Assembly (NCBI RefSeq): GCF_017948405.1 | Contig: NZ_CP072844.1 | Coordinates: 372,001-436,000 of the forward strand | Direction: 5' to 3' | Source of the DNA: Psychrosphaera aestuarii | GTDB taxonomy: Bacteria > Pseudomonadota > Gammaproteobacteria > Enterobacterales > Alteromonadaceae | Length of the DNA: 64,000 nucleotides | Part shown: piece after piece, positions 1-8,024 of the stretch | Layout of the letters: each line of letters opens with the position of its first letter | How positions within the stretch are numbered: position 1 is the stretch's first letter | Notes under the pieces: generated by a model | What the model saw: the letters and a program-made list of their open reading frames with translations, nothing else | Databases searched by the model: none | What the model was told of the DNA's origin: nothing | Made by a program: the position numbers and the translations under genes

Positions 1-130
1 GCTTACCTTTCTCAAGTTGTTGCAGTAGTTGATCTAAATTTAAAGCCGCTGGTGTAGCTTGAGCACTCACTGAAAAGGCAAGTCCTGCGCCTAATATAGC
101 CAACAAAGTTGGTTTAAATAAGTTAATCAT
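1..130 (-). CDS. MotA/TolQ/ExbB proton channel family protein, N-terminal part only
   Basis: Only the first 43 codons are in the window; the gene continues past base 1. Translation from the ATG at 130 gives a signal-peptide-like start (MINLFKPTLLAILGAGLAFSV, then ASAQA-type cleavage region) followed by a Gln/Leu-rich helical stretch. The gene follows the DUF3450 gene by 32 bp on the same strand. In Alteromonadales the gene after DUF3450 is usually an ExbB-like protein with an N-terminal periplasmic extension, part of a TonB2-type energy transduction operon (DUF3450, ExbB, ExbB2, ExbD, TonB, TPR). The family name is therefore inferred from position and the signal-plus-coiled N-terminus; the channel domain itself is not visible. 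Confidence 0.6.
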   Translation of the reverse strand, partial: MINLFKPTLLAILGAGLAFSVSAQATPAALNLDQLLQQLEKGK

Positions 131-162
131 TTTGTATAAACCTTTCTAATTTTACTATGTGG

Positions 163-921
163 TTACGGCGCTGCTTTTATTGGCATAACCAATAAATCAG
201 GTGCTAGTTGTTTTTTCGCCATTCTCAGGCCTTTAGTGATGTGCATACGAAACTCATCTTCGGCTTGTTGCCAGCTTTTTGTTTGGTTATCCCATACACC
301 AGCAATAGAACCGTCGCGAGTGATGTACATCAGAGCAACACGGCCAATTCGTAAAAAATCGACATCACGTTCCTGACCATCAACGTTAATTAAGCCGGAG
401 TAAGCTTCTATGCTACGTCCGTAACCCATTTCAACTTGATAAGCTTCCAATACACGACGAAACTTTTCTGAAACAGCAACGTCGGCTCTATCCATCATGT
501 TTTTTAAATTAGAAACACGTTCTGCACGTTCCGTTGGTAGGAAAGGAACGTCTAGCTCAACAAATTGCTGAAGACCATCAATCATTCGGATCATTAACGG
601 AGTAATTTGACGTTCAATAACGGAGACACGGTCAATATCGGCATTCAAAGACTTCATTTCGTCGTACTGACTTTGAAGCTGCTTTTGAAGCTGTGCGTTG
701 TAAATGTTTAGGCCTTCAATTTCTTTATTGACCATTTGGTATTGTTGAAACTTTGTTTGTGTTTGATCGGCAATACCATTAATTTTTTGTTGTGAAGTCA
801 CAGCAAGGCTAGATATTTCTTTACCGGCTTTTATTACGGGTTTCAGGTCGTTAGCTTGGACAGCAAAAACAGTATTTAAGGCTAAAGCGCCAGTAATTAC
901 CGCTAAATTGAACCGTTTCAT
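163..921 (-). CDS. DUF3450 domain periplasmic protein of a TonB energy-transduction operon
   Basis: The 252-residue protein has a clear signal peptide (residues 1-23, ending AVQA), a long coiled coil from about 35 to 105 and a conserved C-terminal domain with the GYGRSIEAY and GRVALMYIT motifs typical of DUF3450. Proteins of this family start operons that encode ExbB, ExbD and TonB in marine gammaproteobacteria and are thought to assist TonB-dependent uptake; the molecular role is not known. It is the first gene of a leftward transcript that goes on to an ExbB-like gene. A PhoB-box-like promoter lies about 35 bp upstream of the start, so phosphate limitation may induce it. The ATG at 921 begins the signal peptide directly and no other start fits. 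Confidence 0.9.
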   Translation of the reverse strand: MKRFNLAVITGALALNTVFAVQANDLKPVIKAGKEISSLAVTSQQKINGIADQTQTKFQQYQMVNKEIEGLNIYNAQLQKQLQSQYDEMKSLNADIDRVSVIERQITPLMIRMIDGLQQFVELDVPFLPTERAERVSNLKNMMDRADVAVSEKFRRVLEAYQVEMGYGRSIEAYSGLINVDGQERDVDFLRIGRVALMYITRDGSIAGVWDNQTKSWQQAEDEFRMHITKGLRMAKKQLAPDLLVMPIKAAP

Positions 922-951
922 TTAATTACTCCATCAAATCAAGATGCAGCA

Positions 952-985
952 ATTCTAGGTAGGATAAATGTCAGTTAGACGACAG
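952..985 (-). promoter_or_regulatory. PhoB-box-like promoter of the DUF3450/ExbB operon
   Basis: Read on the minus strand: CTGTCGT (985-979), 4 bp, CTGACAT (974-968), 10 bp, then TAGAAT (957-952). The two 7-mers are 11 bp apart, as in E. coli Pho boxes, match the CTGTCAT consensus at 6/7 each, and the -10 lies the usual 10 bp after the second half-site. The DUF3450 start codon follows about 30 bp later. Seen in sequence; PhoB binding is inference. Confidence 0.6.
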
Positions 986-1007
986 GAATGTTAAAGTTTT
1001 GTTGCAA

Positions 1008-1025
1008 CTGTCATAGAGGCGTCAT
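1008..1025 (+). promoter_or_regulatory. Second Pho-box-like pair on the opposite strand
   Basis: CTGTCAT (1008-1014) and GCGTCAT (1019-1025) are 11 bp apart on the plus strand. The pair points away from DUF3450 and runs into the mscS terminator, so it drives no visible gene; it may be an accessory upstream PhoB site or chance. Confidence 0.3.
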
Positions 1026-1051
1026 AAAAAAAGCGACATTATGTCGCTTTT
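1026..1051 (-). terminator. Rho-independent terminator of mscS
   Basis: Inverted repeat AAGCGACAT / ATGTCGCTT with a one-base loop, followed on the minus strand by seven T. It separates mscS from the DUF3450 operon. A second perfect inverted repeat (AAGCTAATT / AATTAGCTT, 1109-1129) overlaps the mscS stop codon but has no T-tract. Confidence 0.8.
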
Positions 1052-1122
1052 AATAGAACTTAATCGTCATACAGACTTGAAGTGAGTTCCTTCTGAGCCG
1101 GTATATACAAGCTAATTATAAA

Positions 1123-1944
1123 TTAGCTTTCTGATTTATGAACATGAACATCCATTTGTGGGAATGGAATATTAAGATTTTCTTTCGGGAATGTCTTATA
1201 AACGCTTTCGTTCATGGCAAAATAAACAGGCCAGTAATCACTTGATTTTACCCAAGCCCTAACTACAAAGTTTACTGAGCTATCTGCTAATGAGTGTAAT
1301 GCAATAAATACTTCAGGATCTTTAAGAATACGATCATCGGCATCACATAACTCTTTGATTACGCGCTTTGCAACATCAGCATCATCACCATACGCAATAC
1401 CAAAAGTCCAATCGACACGACGACGTGGCTCTTTAGAATAGTTCACCATTGAAGCGTTATTTAACGAGCCGTTTGGGATAATAATAGTTTTGAAGTCACC
1501 GGTTCTCAATATTGTGTTAAAAATCTGAATTTGAGAAACAGTACCAGCGAAACCTTGCGCTTCTATAAAATCACCAACTTTGTAAGGCTTGAAGATTAAG
1601 ATCATCACGCCGCCAGCAAAGTTTTGTAATGTACCTGATAATGCCATACCAATTGCTAAGCCGGCAGCACCCAAAATAGCAATGAACGAAGTCATTTCTA
1701 TACCAATCATACCAAGCACGGTAATGAATAAGAGTACTTTGAGTAGTATATTTACTATTCCACTTAAAAAGGGTTTTAAAGAGGCGTCGGTATTGCCTTT
1801 GTTCAGCATGCTGTCAAAGCCTTTACTAAAGAGCTTAACAATGAACAAACCTATAATTAAAACGAGAATCGCTGAGCCTAATTTAGGCGCATATTCAAAG
1901 CCCATATCAATAGCTTTGTTGACGAGTTCGGTATTCAGTTGCAT
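1123..1944 (-). CDS. Small-conductance mechanosensitive channel, MscS family
   Basis: The 273-residue protein has the MscS layout: three N-terminal membrane helices (about 16-40, 58-84, 86-110), the Gly/Ala-rich pore helix TM3 (residues LGAAGLAIGMALSGTLQNFA), then the beta domain (KPYKVGDFIEAQGFAGTVSQI) and the alpha/beta C-terminal cage. Length is close to the 286 residues of E. coli MscS. It opens under membrane tension and releases solutes on hypo-osmotic shock. The start is set at the ATG at 1944, which has GGAAGGA about 6 bases upstream; the upstream TTG at 1959 overlaps that ribosome-binding site. It is monocistronic with its own terminator. Confidence 0.92.
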   Translation of the reverse strand: MQLNTELVNKAIDMGFEYAPKLGSAILVLIIGLFIVKLFSKGFDSMLNKGNTDASLKPFLSGIVNILLKVLLFITVLGMIGIEMTSFIAILGAAGLAIGMALSGTLQNFAGGVMILIFKPYKVGDFIEAQGFAGTVSQIQIFNTILRTGDFKTIIIPNGSLNNASMVNYSKEPRRRVDWTFGIAYGDDADVAKRVIKELCDADDRILKDPEVFIALHSLADSSVNFVVRAWVKSSDYWPVYFAMNESVYKTFPKENLNIPFPQMDVHVHKSES

Positions 1945-2040
1945 GGTGTATCCTTCCAAATTATTGTTATTAATGGAGATGCTAACAATTTAACTGCAAA
2001 AAGCGAATTACAATTACGCACAACAAATTGAAACGCCAGT

Positions 2041-3339
2041 TCATTTAGTCATCAGATTTAAAAGTAAGCGTTTATAAATTTTCGTCAAGTGAAAAAGGTC
2101 ATTCTTGTGAATATGTTCGTTTATTTTGTGAATACTGTGATTTGGTAAGCCAAGCTCTATAACTTGAGCGCCCTTATTTGCAATAAAGCGCCCATCGGAT
2201 GTGCCACCAGATACGGATAACCGAGGAAATATACTTATTTCGCTGAAAATGGCTTTTTCTGCCTCAATAATTAAGTCAAAGCTTTGTATATGTGAGTCAA
2301 CATCGTCTCCGATATACTGTGAATCGTCGATTTCTACTGATGTTAGATAGGGAATACAAGGTCTAGACCAAACGACATTAATATCGCTAGTTAACTGCTT
2401 AAGTTGCATCAAACCATCATTAATGCGTTTAATGATTTGTTCTTGAGTAACTTTGTGGCTATATCGGACGTTAAATTGCAACGTGCATCGCCCCGGTATA
2501 ATGTTATCGGTCCATTCACCGGTGTTTATACCGGTAATTTGTAAATGCGTGCCAGGGAAATCTTTAGTACCCTCATCCCAAGACAAACTGCTCAACCAAC
2601 TGCCTAATGTCATGGCTTTATGTGCCGCATTGTTTGCAGATGTGGGATAGGCGACATGCCCTTGTTGGCCAAAAATAGTAATTTCACCAGACAAAGACCC
2701 ACGACGGCCTATTTTCAACACATCACCCACCTGCGATTGGCTGCTAGGCTCTCCAACAATACATAAATGTGGCAACTCATTACGATCTTCTAACTTCTCG
2801 ATAATTTCTTGGGTACCAAATTCAGCTTCACCCTCTTCATCACTGGTTATTAAAAAATAGAAAGTGAATTGCTCAAAGTCTAAATGAGTAACTACCATTT
2901 CAACGGCTGCCAACATTGCTGCTATGCCGCCTTTCATGTCAGCGACACCGCGACCTGTGATTTTTTCACCGTCAATATCTAGTGTGAAAGGGTCAGAGGA
3001 CCAATTTTCAGGGTAAGGTGCAGGAACAACGTCGGTATGACCAGAAAACGCCACTCTTATAGGGCCATTACCTATCTTAGCGATCAAGTTGCTAACACCT
3101 TGCTTTTCAAAAGACTCTATTGAAAAGCCAAGTTGTTGTAATATTCTAGAAATATATTGTTGGCAACCGGCGTCATTCGGAGTCACAGACGGTCGGTGAA
3201 CCAACTGCGTTAAATGTATTAATGCTTGTTGAAGTTCAACAGATTGATCAGAATGCAAAGCGGCGTCAACGGCCATGTTAGGTTCAATACTTGAACGAGC
3301 TGGTGCGCTAGTGGCGCGGGTCTCAGGAGAAGTCTGCAT
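2041..3339 (-). CDS. dapE: Succinyl-diaminopimelate desuccinylase
   Basis: DapE is an M20-family zinc enzyme that hydrolyses N-succinyl-L,L-diaminopimelate in lysine and peptidoglycan precursor synthesis, in the cytoplasm. The metal-site motifs are all there: SGHTDVVP (about 100), GRGVADMKGG (about 130), SDEEGEAEFGT (catalytic Glu and ligand, about 167), VGEPSS (about 195), and the C-terminal NHSIHKINEH. At 432 residues it is about 50 longer than usual DapE; the extra residues are a Thr/Ala/Ser-rich N-terminal extension. Neither the ATG at 3339 nor the internal ATG at 3276 has a good ribosome-binding site, so the true start may be the internal one. It stands alone between mscS and the receptor gene. 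Confidence 0.93.
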   Translation of the reverse strand: MQTSPETRATSAPARSSIEPNMAVDAALHSDQSVELQQALIHLTQLVHRPSVTPNDAGCQQYISRILQQLGFSIESFEKQGVSNLIAKIGNGPIRVAFSGHTDVVPAPYPENWSSDPFTLDIDGEKITGRGVADMKGGIAAMLAAVEMVVTHLDFEQFTFYFLITSDEEGEAEFGTQEIIEKLEDRNELPHLCIVGEPSSQSQVGDVLKIGRRGSLSGEITIFGQQGHVAYPTSANNAAHKAMTLGSWLSSLSWDEGTKDFPGTHLQITGINTGEWTDNIIPGRCTLQFNVRYSHKVTQEQIIKRINDGLMQLKQLTSDINVVWSRPCIPYLTSVEIDDSQYIGDDVDSHIQSFDLIIEAEKAIFSEISIFPRLSVSGGTSDGRFIANKGAQVIELGLPNHSIHKINEHIHKNDLFHLTKIYKRLLLNLMTK

Positions 3340-3436
3340 GATCTACATATTATTTATTAAAAGTTAATCAATTAAAGCGACTTAATGTGACACATAGGTT
3401 ACTGCTAAGTGAATGTATTATGACAATAATGTAACA

Positions 3437-3463
3437 ACAAAAAGCCACCTTACGGTGGCTTTC
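3437..3463 (-). terminator. Rho-independent terminator of the TonB-dependent receptor gene
   Basis: GCCACC / GGTGGC stem with a four-base loop, followed on the minus strand by TTTTTG, just downstream of the receptor stop codon. Confidence 0.8.
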
Positions 3464-3494
3464 ATAACGTTCAATTATTAACGTTAATAAGTCA

Positions 3495-6179
3495 TTAATC
3501 GAATTCGTAAGTATAGGAAATGCTAATTCCCATACCCACTTCTTTTTCACGGATCACAATGTCTGACTGGGTCACTTCTTGATCTTCGTTTAATAGGTTT
3601 TTAACCTTAAATTTAATCTTAGAATTAAAGTCAGGGTAGTAAGTATAAACTAAATCTAACGAATGAAATGGTTGCTCGTAGGCATCGTCACGACCCGCAA
3701 CACCGGCAGCAAGGATACGTTCACCAAACACGTTGTAAACTAATGAGCCACTGTGGTTACCGTCAGAAGAGTCGTAGTTTAACTGCAAGTTAACAACATA
3801 TTCTGAATGACCGGTCATACGCTTAACTGGGTTTGTTAAATTACCCGCAAAGGCGGCGTCAATCTCAGCTTCAGAATCTGACAAAGTAACGTTACCTGAT
3901 GTAAATAAACCATCAGACAATGATGTTAAGTCGTATAACCATTCTGCCTCAATACCATAAACTTTGGCTGTTTCGCCATTTGTAAAGGTTGCTGAATAAT
4001 CGTCATCACCAATTCGTAACACAGTCTCAATTGGTGCTTCTATGTCTTTATAAAAAGCCGCAATTGAGAAGTTATCGCCAGCATCACCATAGTACTCATA
4101 CCGTAAATCTAGGTTTTTGATTGGGCTGCTTTGCAAACCAACGCGACCAAACGTACGAATGTCTGTAAGTGGGTCAAAGTAGGATACTGGCACAACTTCA
4201 CGTAAGTCTGGACGAACAATGGTTTCGCCATAACCTAAGCGAACTTGATAGTTTTGACCGGCCATGTAAGTAAATGAAAGTGCGGGAAATATGTCATCTT
4301 CTTGAATAGTACCATCGGCAATTTTTTGCTCATCATAAAAGATATCTAAGTCTTCTTGAGTGAAAATTAAAGATGAAGTACCAATTGAGCTTTGTTTAAA
4401 CTCTTCCCAGCGAAAACCGCCACTAACACGCCATGCATTTTGATAAATCATGTCAAATGCGCCATAACCAGCATCAATTTTTTGAGCCGCTAAGTAATCA
4501 TCGGCATCAGGGGCGGTCGGTTCATTAAATGACAACAAAATACTTTGACCGTTTAAGAACTCATCGGTCAAATATTCGCTATTTGATAATGGGTCTTGCG
4601 AACCGTCATTAATTTCAATAGCCACACCAGAGTTATTATTGACGGCAAAACTAGACGTTTCATAAATTCGAGCGCGGTCGCTAAAGTCGTAACCGGCTTT
4701 AAATTCAAGTTCAAAGTCACCCGCATAAACAGGTAAAGTAAAGTTACCGCCGTAAGACGTTACTCTATCTTCCATGTCCGTGTATGAGTACACCGCTCGG
4801 TTTTGGTCGCCAGTGATAATGGAGTTGGCATAGTCGCCACCCTCATAATTATCTCTAAAGCGATACGTCGTATTTACCGGAATATCTGTGGTGGCTTTTG
4901 AGCGTGTATATTGCCAATCAAAGCCGATACCACTGATATCGACCAAGGTATGCTGGCCGACAAGTTGAGTTACTTGTAATTCACGTTCTTCGAATTTAAA
5001 GTCATGATTTCGATTTGCACGACCATCACCCACAATAGAAAAGACTGAACTGCCACCTGGGCTTTGCTGTATTGAAACATCAGTTTCATCTTCGCTGTCT
5101 GTTAACAGTAAATTAGACAATGACACACTGTGCGTATCGTACTTTACACCAAAGTTAAGAACCGCATTCATGCGCTCAGATTCCGTGGTTTCAACAGAGT
5201 CTTTCATCGTTTCAAAACAAGAGTTTTGAGCATCATCAGCGGTGTTTAACTCTTTTGCACAGTTATCAGCAAAATCTTTTGAAAGAACCGCAGTGCGCTT
5301 TTCTGATGCATCCCATGTTGTGTCGTAAGCCACAGAGGCTAAAAAGCCTAATTCAACATCGTAGTCTTCTAATACAAAGCTATTGCCGATGTGAGCTTTA
5401 ACATTATAAGCAGGATCAAGCGAAGACTTCGACAAGCCCATTTCTCTTGGTAAAGACTTTAATAGCTCTTGGTTTATTAGATTGGCTTTTTCACCAGCCG
5501 AACTCATATCGTCAGACACCAACCCGTTTTTATTGACGATTGATGCCGTATCAAAGTCACCACGATAAAAAGAAATGGCTTCTTTTAGATTGCTAGATAT
5601 GCCTGAGTCATCACGGTTGTAGGTAAATCCATTGTCCGCAGATGTGTCGTAGCTCGCGCCAACTTCAATACCGGCGGTAAATTCTTTTGGTACTGTTTTA
5701 GTTCGAATATTTATCGCACCGCCACCAAATGCCGCTGGCATAGATGGTGAGTAAGCTTTTTGAACCGAAAGGCTCTCAATAATGCTAGATGGGAAAATAT
5801 CTAAAGGTACTACGTTTCTGGTTAAGTCTGGCGACGGAATATTCGCGCCATTTAAACGTGCGCTTGAATAACGTTCACCTAGTCCTCGAACATAAATAAA
5901 TTTACCGTCTACGAGTGTAAGGCCTGTTACTCGGCGAAGAGCAGAAGCAGCGTCACTATCGCCAGTACGAGATAATTGCTCAGCACCTAAAATATCGGCT
6001 ACAAATGCTTGCCCACGTCGTTCTTCGATTACTGCAGCGGCACTGCCTTGTAGACGAGTGCCAACGGCAACCACCTCTTCTATTTCATCCTCATCGGCAG
6101 CGATGGCTATATTGGCTTGAGCCAATAAACCAAGCGTGACCGCTGCGCTGATGGTTTTGAGTTTGCGTCGATTTAACAT
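3495..6179 (-). CDS. TonB-dependent outer-membrane receptor
   Basis: The 894-residue protein has a signal peptide (1-27), a TonB-box-like segment (EEVVAVG, about 34-40), a plug domain (about 50-170, with IYVRGLGERYSSARLNGA and AFGGGAINIRTK) and a long C-terminal beta-barrel ending near the last residue in SYTYEFD. It imports a ligand across the outer membrane with energy from TonB/ExbBD. The sequence does not tell the substrate. It lies 85 bp downstream of a beta-helix lipoprotein gene on the same strand, with a terminator-like hairpin between. The lipoprotein promoter has a PhoB-box array, so a phosphate-containing ligand is my inference, not something visible in the receptor. No truncation or frameshift is seen. 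Confidence 0.9.
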   Translation of the reverse strand: MLNRRKLKTISAAVTLGLLAQANIAIAADEDEIEEVVAVGTRLQGSAAAVIEERRGQAFVADILGAEQLSRTGDSDAASALRRVTGLTLVDGKFIYVRGLGERYSSARLNGANIPSPDLTRNVVPLDIFPSSIIESLSVQKAYSPSMPAAFGGGAINIRTKTVPKEFTAGIEVGASYDTSADNGFTYNRDDSGISSNLKEAISFYRGDFDTASIVNKNGLVSDDMSSAGEKANLINQELLKSLPREMGLSKSSLDPAYNVKAHIGNSFVLEDYDVELGFLASVAYDTTWDASEKRTAVLSKDFADNCAKELNTADDAQNSCFETMKDSVETTESERMNAVLNFGVKYDTHSVSLSNLLLTDSEDETDVSIQQSPGGSSVFSIVGDGRANRNHDFKFEERELQVTQLVGQHTLVDISGIGFDWQYTRSKATTDIPVNTTYRFRDNYEGGDYANSIITGDQNRAVYSYTDMEDRVTSYGGNFTLPVYAGDFELEFKAGYDFSDRARIYETSSFAVNNNSGVAIEINDGSQDPLSNSEYLTDEFLNGQSILLSFNEPTAPDADDYLAAQKIDAGYGAFDMIYQNAWRVSGGFRWEEFKQSSIGTSSLIFTQEDLDIFYDEQKIADGTIQEDDIFPALSFTYMAGQNYQVRLGYGETIVRPDLREVVPVSYFDPLTDIRTFGRVGLQSSPIKNLDLRYEYYGDAGDNFSIAAFYKDIEAPIETVLRIGDDDYSATFTNGETAKVYGIEAEWLYDLTSLSDGLFTSGNVTLSDSEAEIDAAFAGNLTNPVKRMTGHSEYVVNLQLNYDSSDGNHSGSLVYNVFGERILAAGVAGRDDAYEQPFHSLDLVYTYYPDFNSKIKFKVKNLLNEDQEVTQSDIVIREKEVGMGISISYTYEFD

Positions 6180-6205
6180 GTTTGAATCCTAATTGGGTCA
6201 TCAAC

Positions 6206-6245
6206 AAAAAGGCGCCTGTAGAAGATTTCCGTTCATAAGGCGCCC
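6206..6245 (-). terminator. Terminator-like hairpin between lipoprotein and receptor genes
   Basis: GGCGCC / GGCGCC arms with a loop of about 22 bases and a TTTTTG tract on the minus strand. Sitting between two genes of one apparent operon, it may reduce read-through into the receptor gene or end a separate transcript. Confidence 0.6.
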
Positions 6246-6263
6246 ATTTAATTAATCAAGTGA

Positions 6264-7853
6264 TTAGTCGTTAGAAGCAGCAGTTACTGCCATTTCAACC
6301 CACTTGTACCAATTAGATGTTGTGTCTTGGTCTGATACCGCACCAATAAAGTTTGCTGCACCCGTTGCATCCGCTGCTACTGTAATAGCCGTTGAGCTCG
6401 TGTTTGTTGCAAAACCGTCAGCGGCTAATACGTCTGAGCTTGCTGCGATACGTTGGTTAACACCACCGTTGTCAAACCACTCTGTTTTAGCTGTGCCTTG
6501 CAGTGAAACAGGTGCGCTTGTTCCAAATGTCGCCTCACCCGCAAATTCAGATGCACAAGCCATAACTGAGCCGCTGAATGTGATTGCATCCGCATTTTTC
6601 TCACCATCAGACTTGTGCTCAACACAAGAAGTATTGGCGCCCGCTTCTTTAACAATTAATACATTTTTGTACATAGACTTAACTGAATCATCAAACTTAA
6701 AGGCTTGAGAAGGGTCGTCATCACGTACTGAATTAGCATCGGTAGTAATAATCGTCACGTTTGAAATAGTCGGGTTTGTGACTGGCGCTTCAGCCGACGT
6801 ATCGCCCTTTTCACCATCAGTTTCAAAACCGTTATTGCCCATATTTGCAACTTGGCCGTCACGCGTATTTACCGTACCGTGCTTAACAAATAGGAATTCA
6901 GCCGAACCCTGCCAACCTGCGTCAAAGTCAAATGAATCATCTTGAGTATCAGTTACCGCAACGTGTGAAAGCGTAGTTGCACCACCAAAGATCTCAATGC
7001 CGTCATCAAAACCTTGGTGAATATGGATGTAATCAAAAGAAGAACCAGAGCCAACTGCGTTAAGCGTTAATGAATTTAAGTCGTCGCCTTCACCGCCTAC
7101 ACGAGGGCCTGAGCCGGCGTACCATACTTTGGCATATTTGATAGAACCACTTGAGTCAGCGTTGTCGTTACCGCCAAAGTAAGAAGTAATACCTTCAGAA
7201 GCTACGTTACAAGTGGATGCCGCACGTTCTGCATCAGTACATTGGTCAGTAATACCGTTACCGTTAATGATGATTCCGCCCCAGTCTGCAAACTGTGCGC
7301 CTTGGCCTGCATCGTCTAAGCGAGGGAAAGCGTTAGCAGAGGTAAATACGATTGGCGCATCGATAGTACCAATCGCTTGAATTTTAGCACCACGAGCAAT
7401 ACGAATAATCGCTTCACCTGATTTAAACGCTAACATTGCGCCAGGTTTCACTGTCATTGTCGGCCCATTCTCTGGCACAACAAAGCCCGTAGTTGTATCG
7501 CCATCTTCACCAATTTGAAGAGCGTTATCAAATACGTGAACACCGCCATTTGGTAAGGCTTCAAACGTTATGTTTGACATGATTGATATATTTTTGCTCG
7601 CGAATGAGTCATTGTATAAACAGTCATCGCCAGATTGAACACCTTCAACAGTACCCACTGAAGACTCGTAACTTGCGCATTCTACTTCAACAACTGGCTC
7701 AGGTGCCGCAACATTGTTTGAGTTGTTTACACTGTTATCAGTCACTGTGCTGTTGTCATTTACAGTAGGGGTAATGTTAATGTCGCCGCCACATGCTGTT
7801 AAAGAAACGGCTGCTGCTACAAGTGAAATACGAAAGATGTTTTTAAGTTCCAT
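6264..7853 (-). CDS. Parallel beta-helix lipoprotein, probable partner of the TonB-dependent receptor
   Basis: The 529-residue product starts with a lipoprotein signal (lipobox LTAC, Cys21) and a Thr/Asn/Val-rich linker. The main part has right-handed beta-helix type repeats: a short segment TVKPGAMLAFKSGE, then IQAIGTIDAPIVFTSA, WGGIIINGNG, and paired Gly/Asp-rich strands (YIHIHQGFDDGIEIFGG, TDTQDDSFDFDAGW). It probably sits at the outer membrane or surface. Similar proteins occur beside TonB-dependent receptors in other marine bacteria, but no function is established that I know of. The ATG at 7853 is chosen because it has GGAGAG 6 bases upstream and starts the signal peptide; a longer reading to 7928 has neither. 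The promoter carries PhoB-like repeats. Confidence 0.8.
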   Translation of the reverse strand: MELKNIFRISLVAAAVSLTACGGDINITPTVNDNSTVTDNSVNNSNNVAAPEPVVEVECASYESSVGTVEGVQSGDDCLYNDSFASKNISIMSNITFEALPNGGVHVFDNALQIGEDGDTTTGFVVPENGPTMTVKPGAMLAFKSGEAIIRIARGAKIQAIGTIDAPIVFTSANAFPRLDDAGQGAQFADWGGIIINGNGITDQCTDAERAASTCNVASEGITSYFGGNDNADSSGSIKYAKVWYAGSGPRVGGEGDDLNSLTLNAVGSGSSFDYIHIHQGFDDGIEIFGGATTLSHVAVTDTQDDSFDFDAGWQGSAEFLFVKHGTVNTRDGQVANMGNNGFETDGEKGDTSAEAPVTNPTISNVTIITTDANSVRDDDPSQAFKFDDSVKSMYKNVLIVKEAGANTSCVEHKSDGEKNADAITFSGSVMACASEFAGEATFGTSAPVSLQGTAKTEWFDNGGVNQRIAASSDVLAADGFATNTSSTAITVAADATGAANFIGAVSDQDTTSNWYKWVEMAVTAASND

Positions 7854-7928
7854 TTTGCTCTCCGAAAGTCGAACTGTTTTATTTAAATTTAGGTATATAA
7901 AAAAGTTAATCTGAAATATCTGCAGCAC

Positions 7929-7984
7929 AATCTACTGAATAAAAATGACAGATTTAAGAAAGCAAGATGACGCTTTGATGACAA
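7929..7984 (-). promoter_or_regulatory. PhoB-box array and -10 upstream of the beta-helix lipoprotein gene
   Basis: Minus strand reads four consecutive 11-bp units whose first seven bases are TTGTCAT (7984-7978), GCGTCAT (7973-7967), CTTTCTT (7962-7956) and CTGTCAT (7951-7945). Matches to CTGTCAT are 6, 5, 5 and 7 of 7. Ten bases after the last half-site comes TAGATT (7934-7929), the same spacing as at the DUF3450 promoter. Repeats and spacing are seen directly; control by PhoB is inference. Confidence 0.65.
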
Positions 7985-8024
7985 AGTGTTCGTTTTAATA
8001 AAAACGACTTAACGGAGATGAGAC

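Noticed and set aside
1589..1993. 134-codon plus-strand ORF over mscS
   Set aside because: It lies opposite the conserved MscS core, has no ribosome-binding site and no protein-like features; a shadow ORF.
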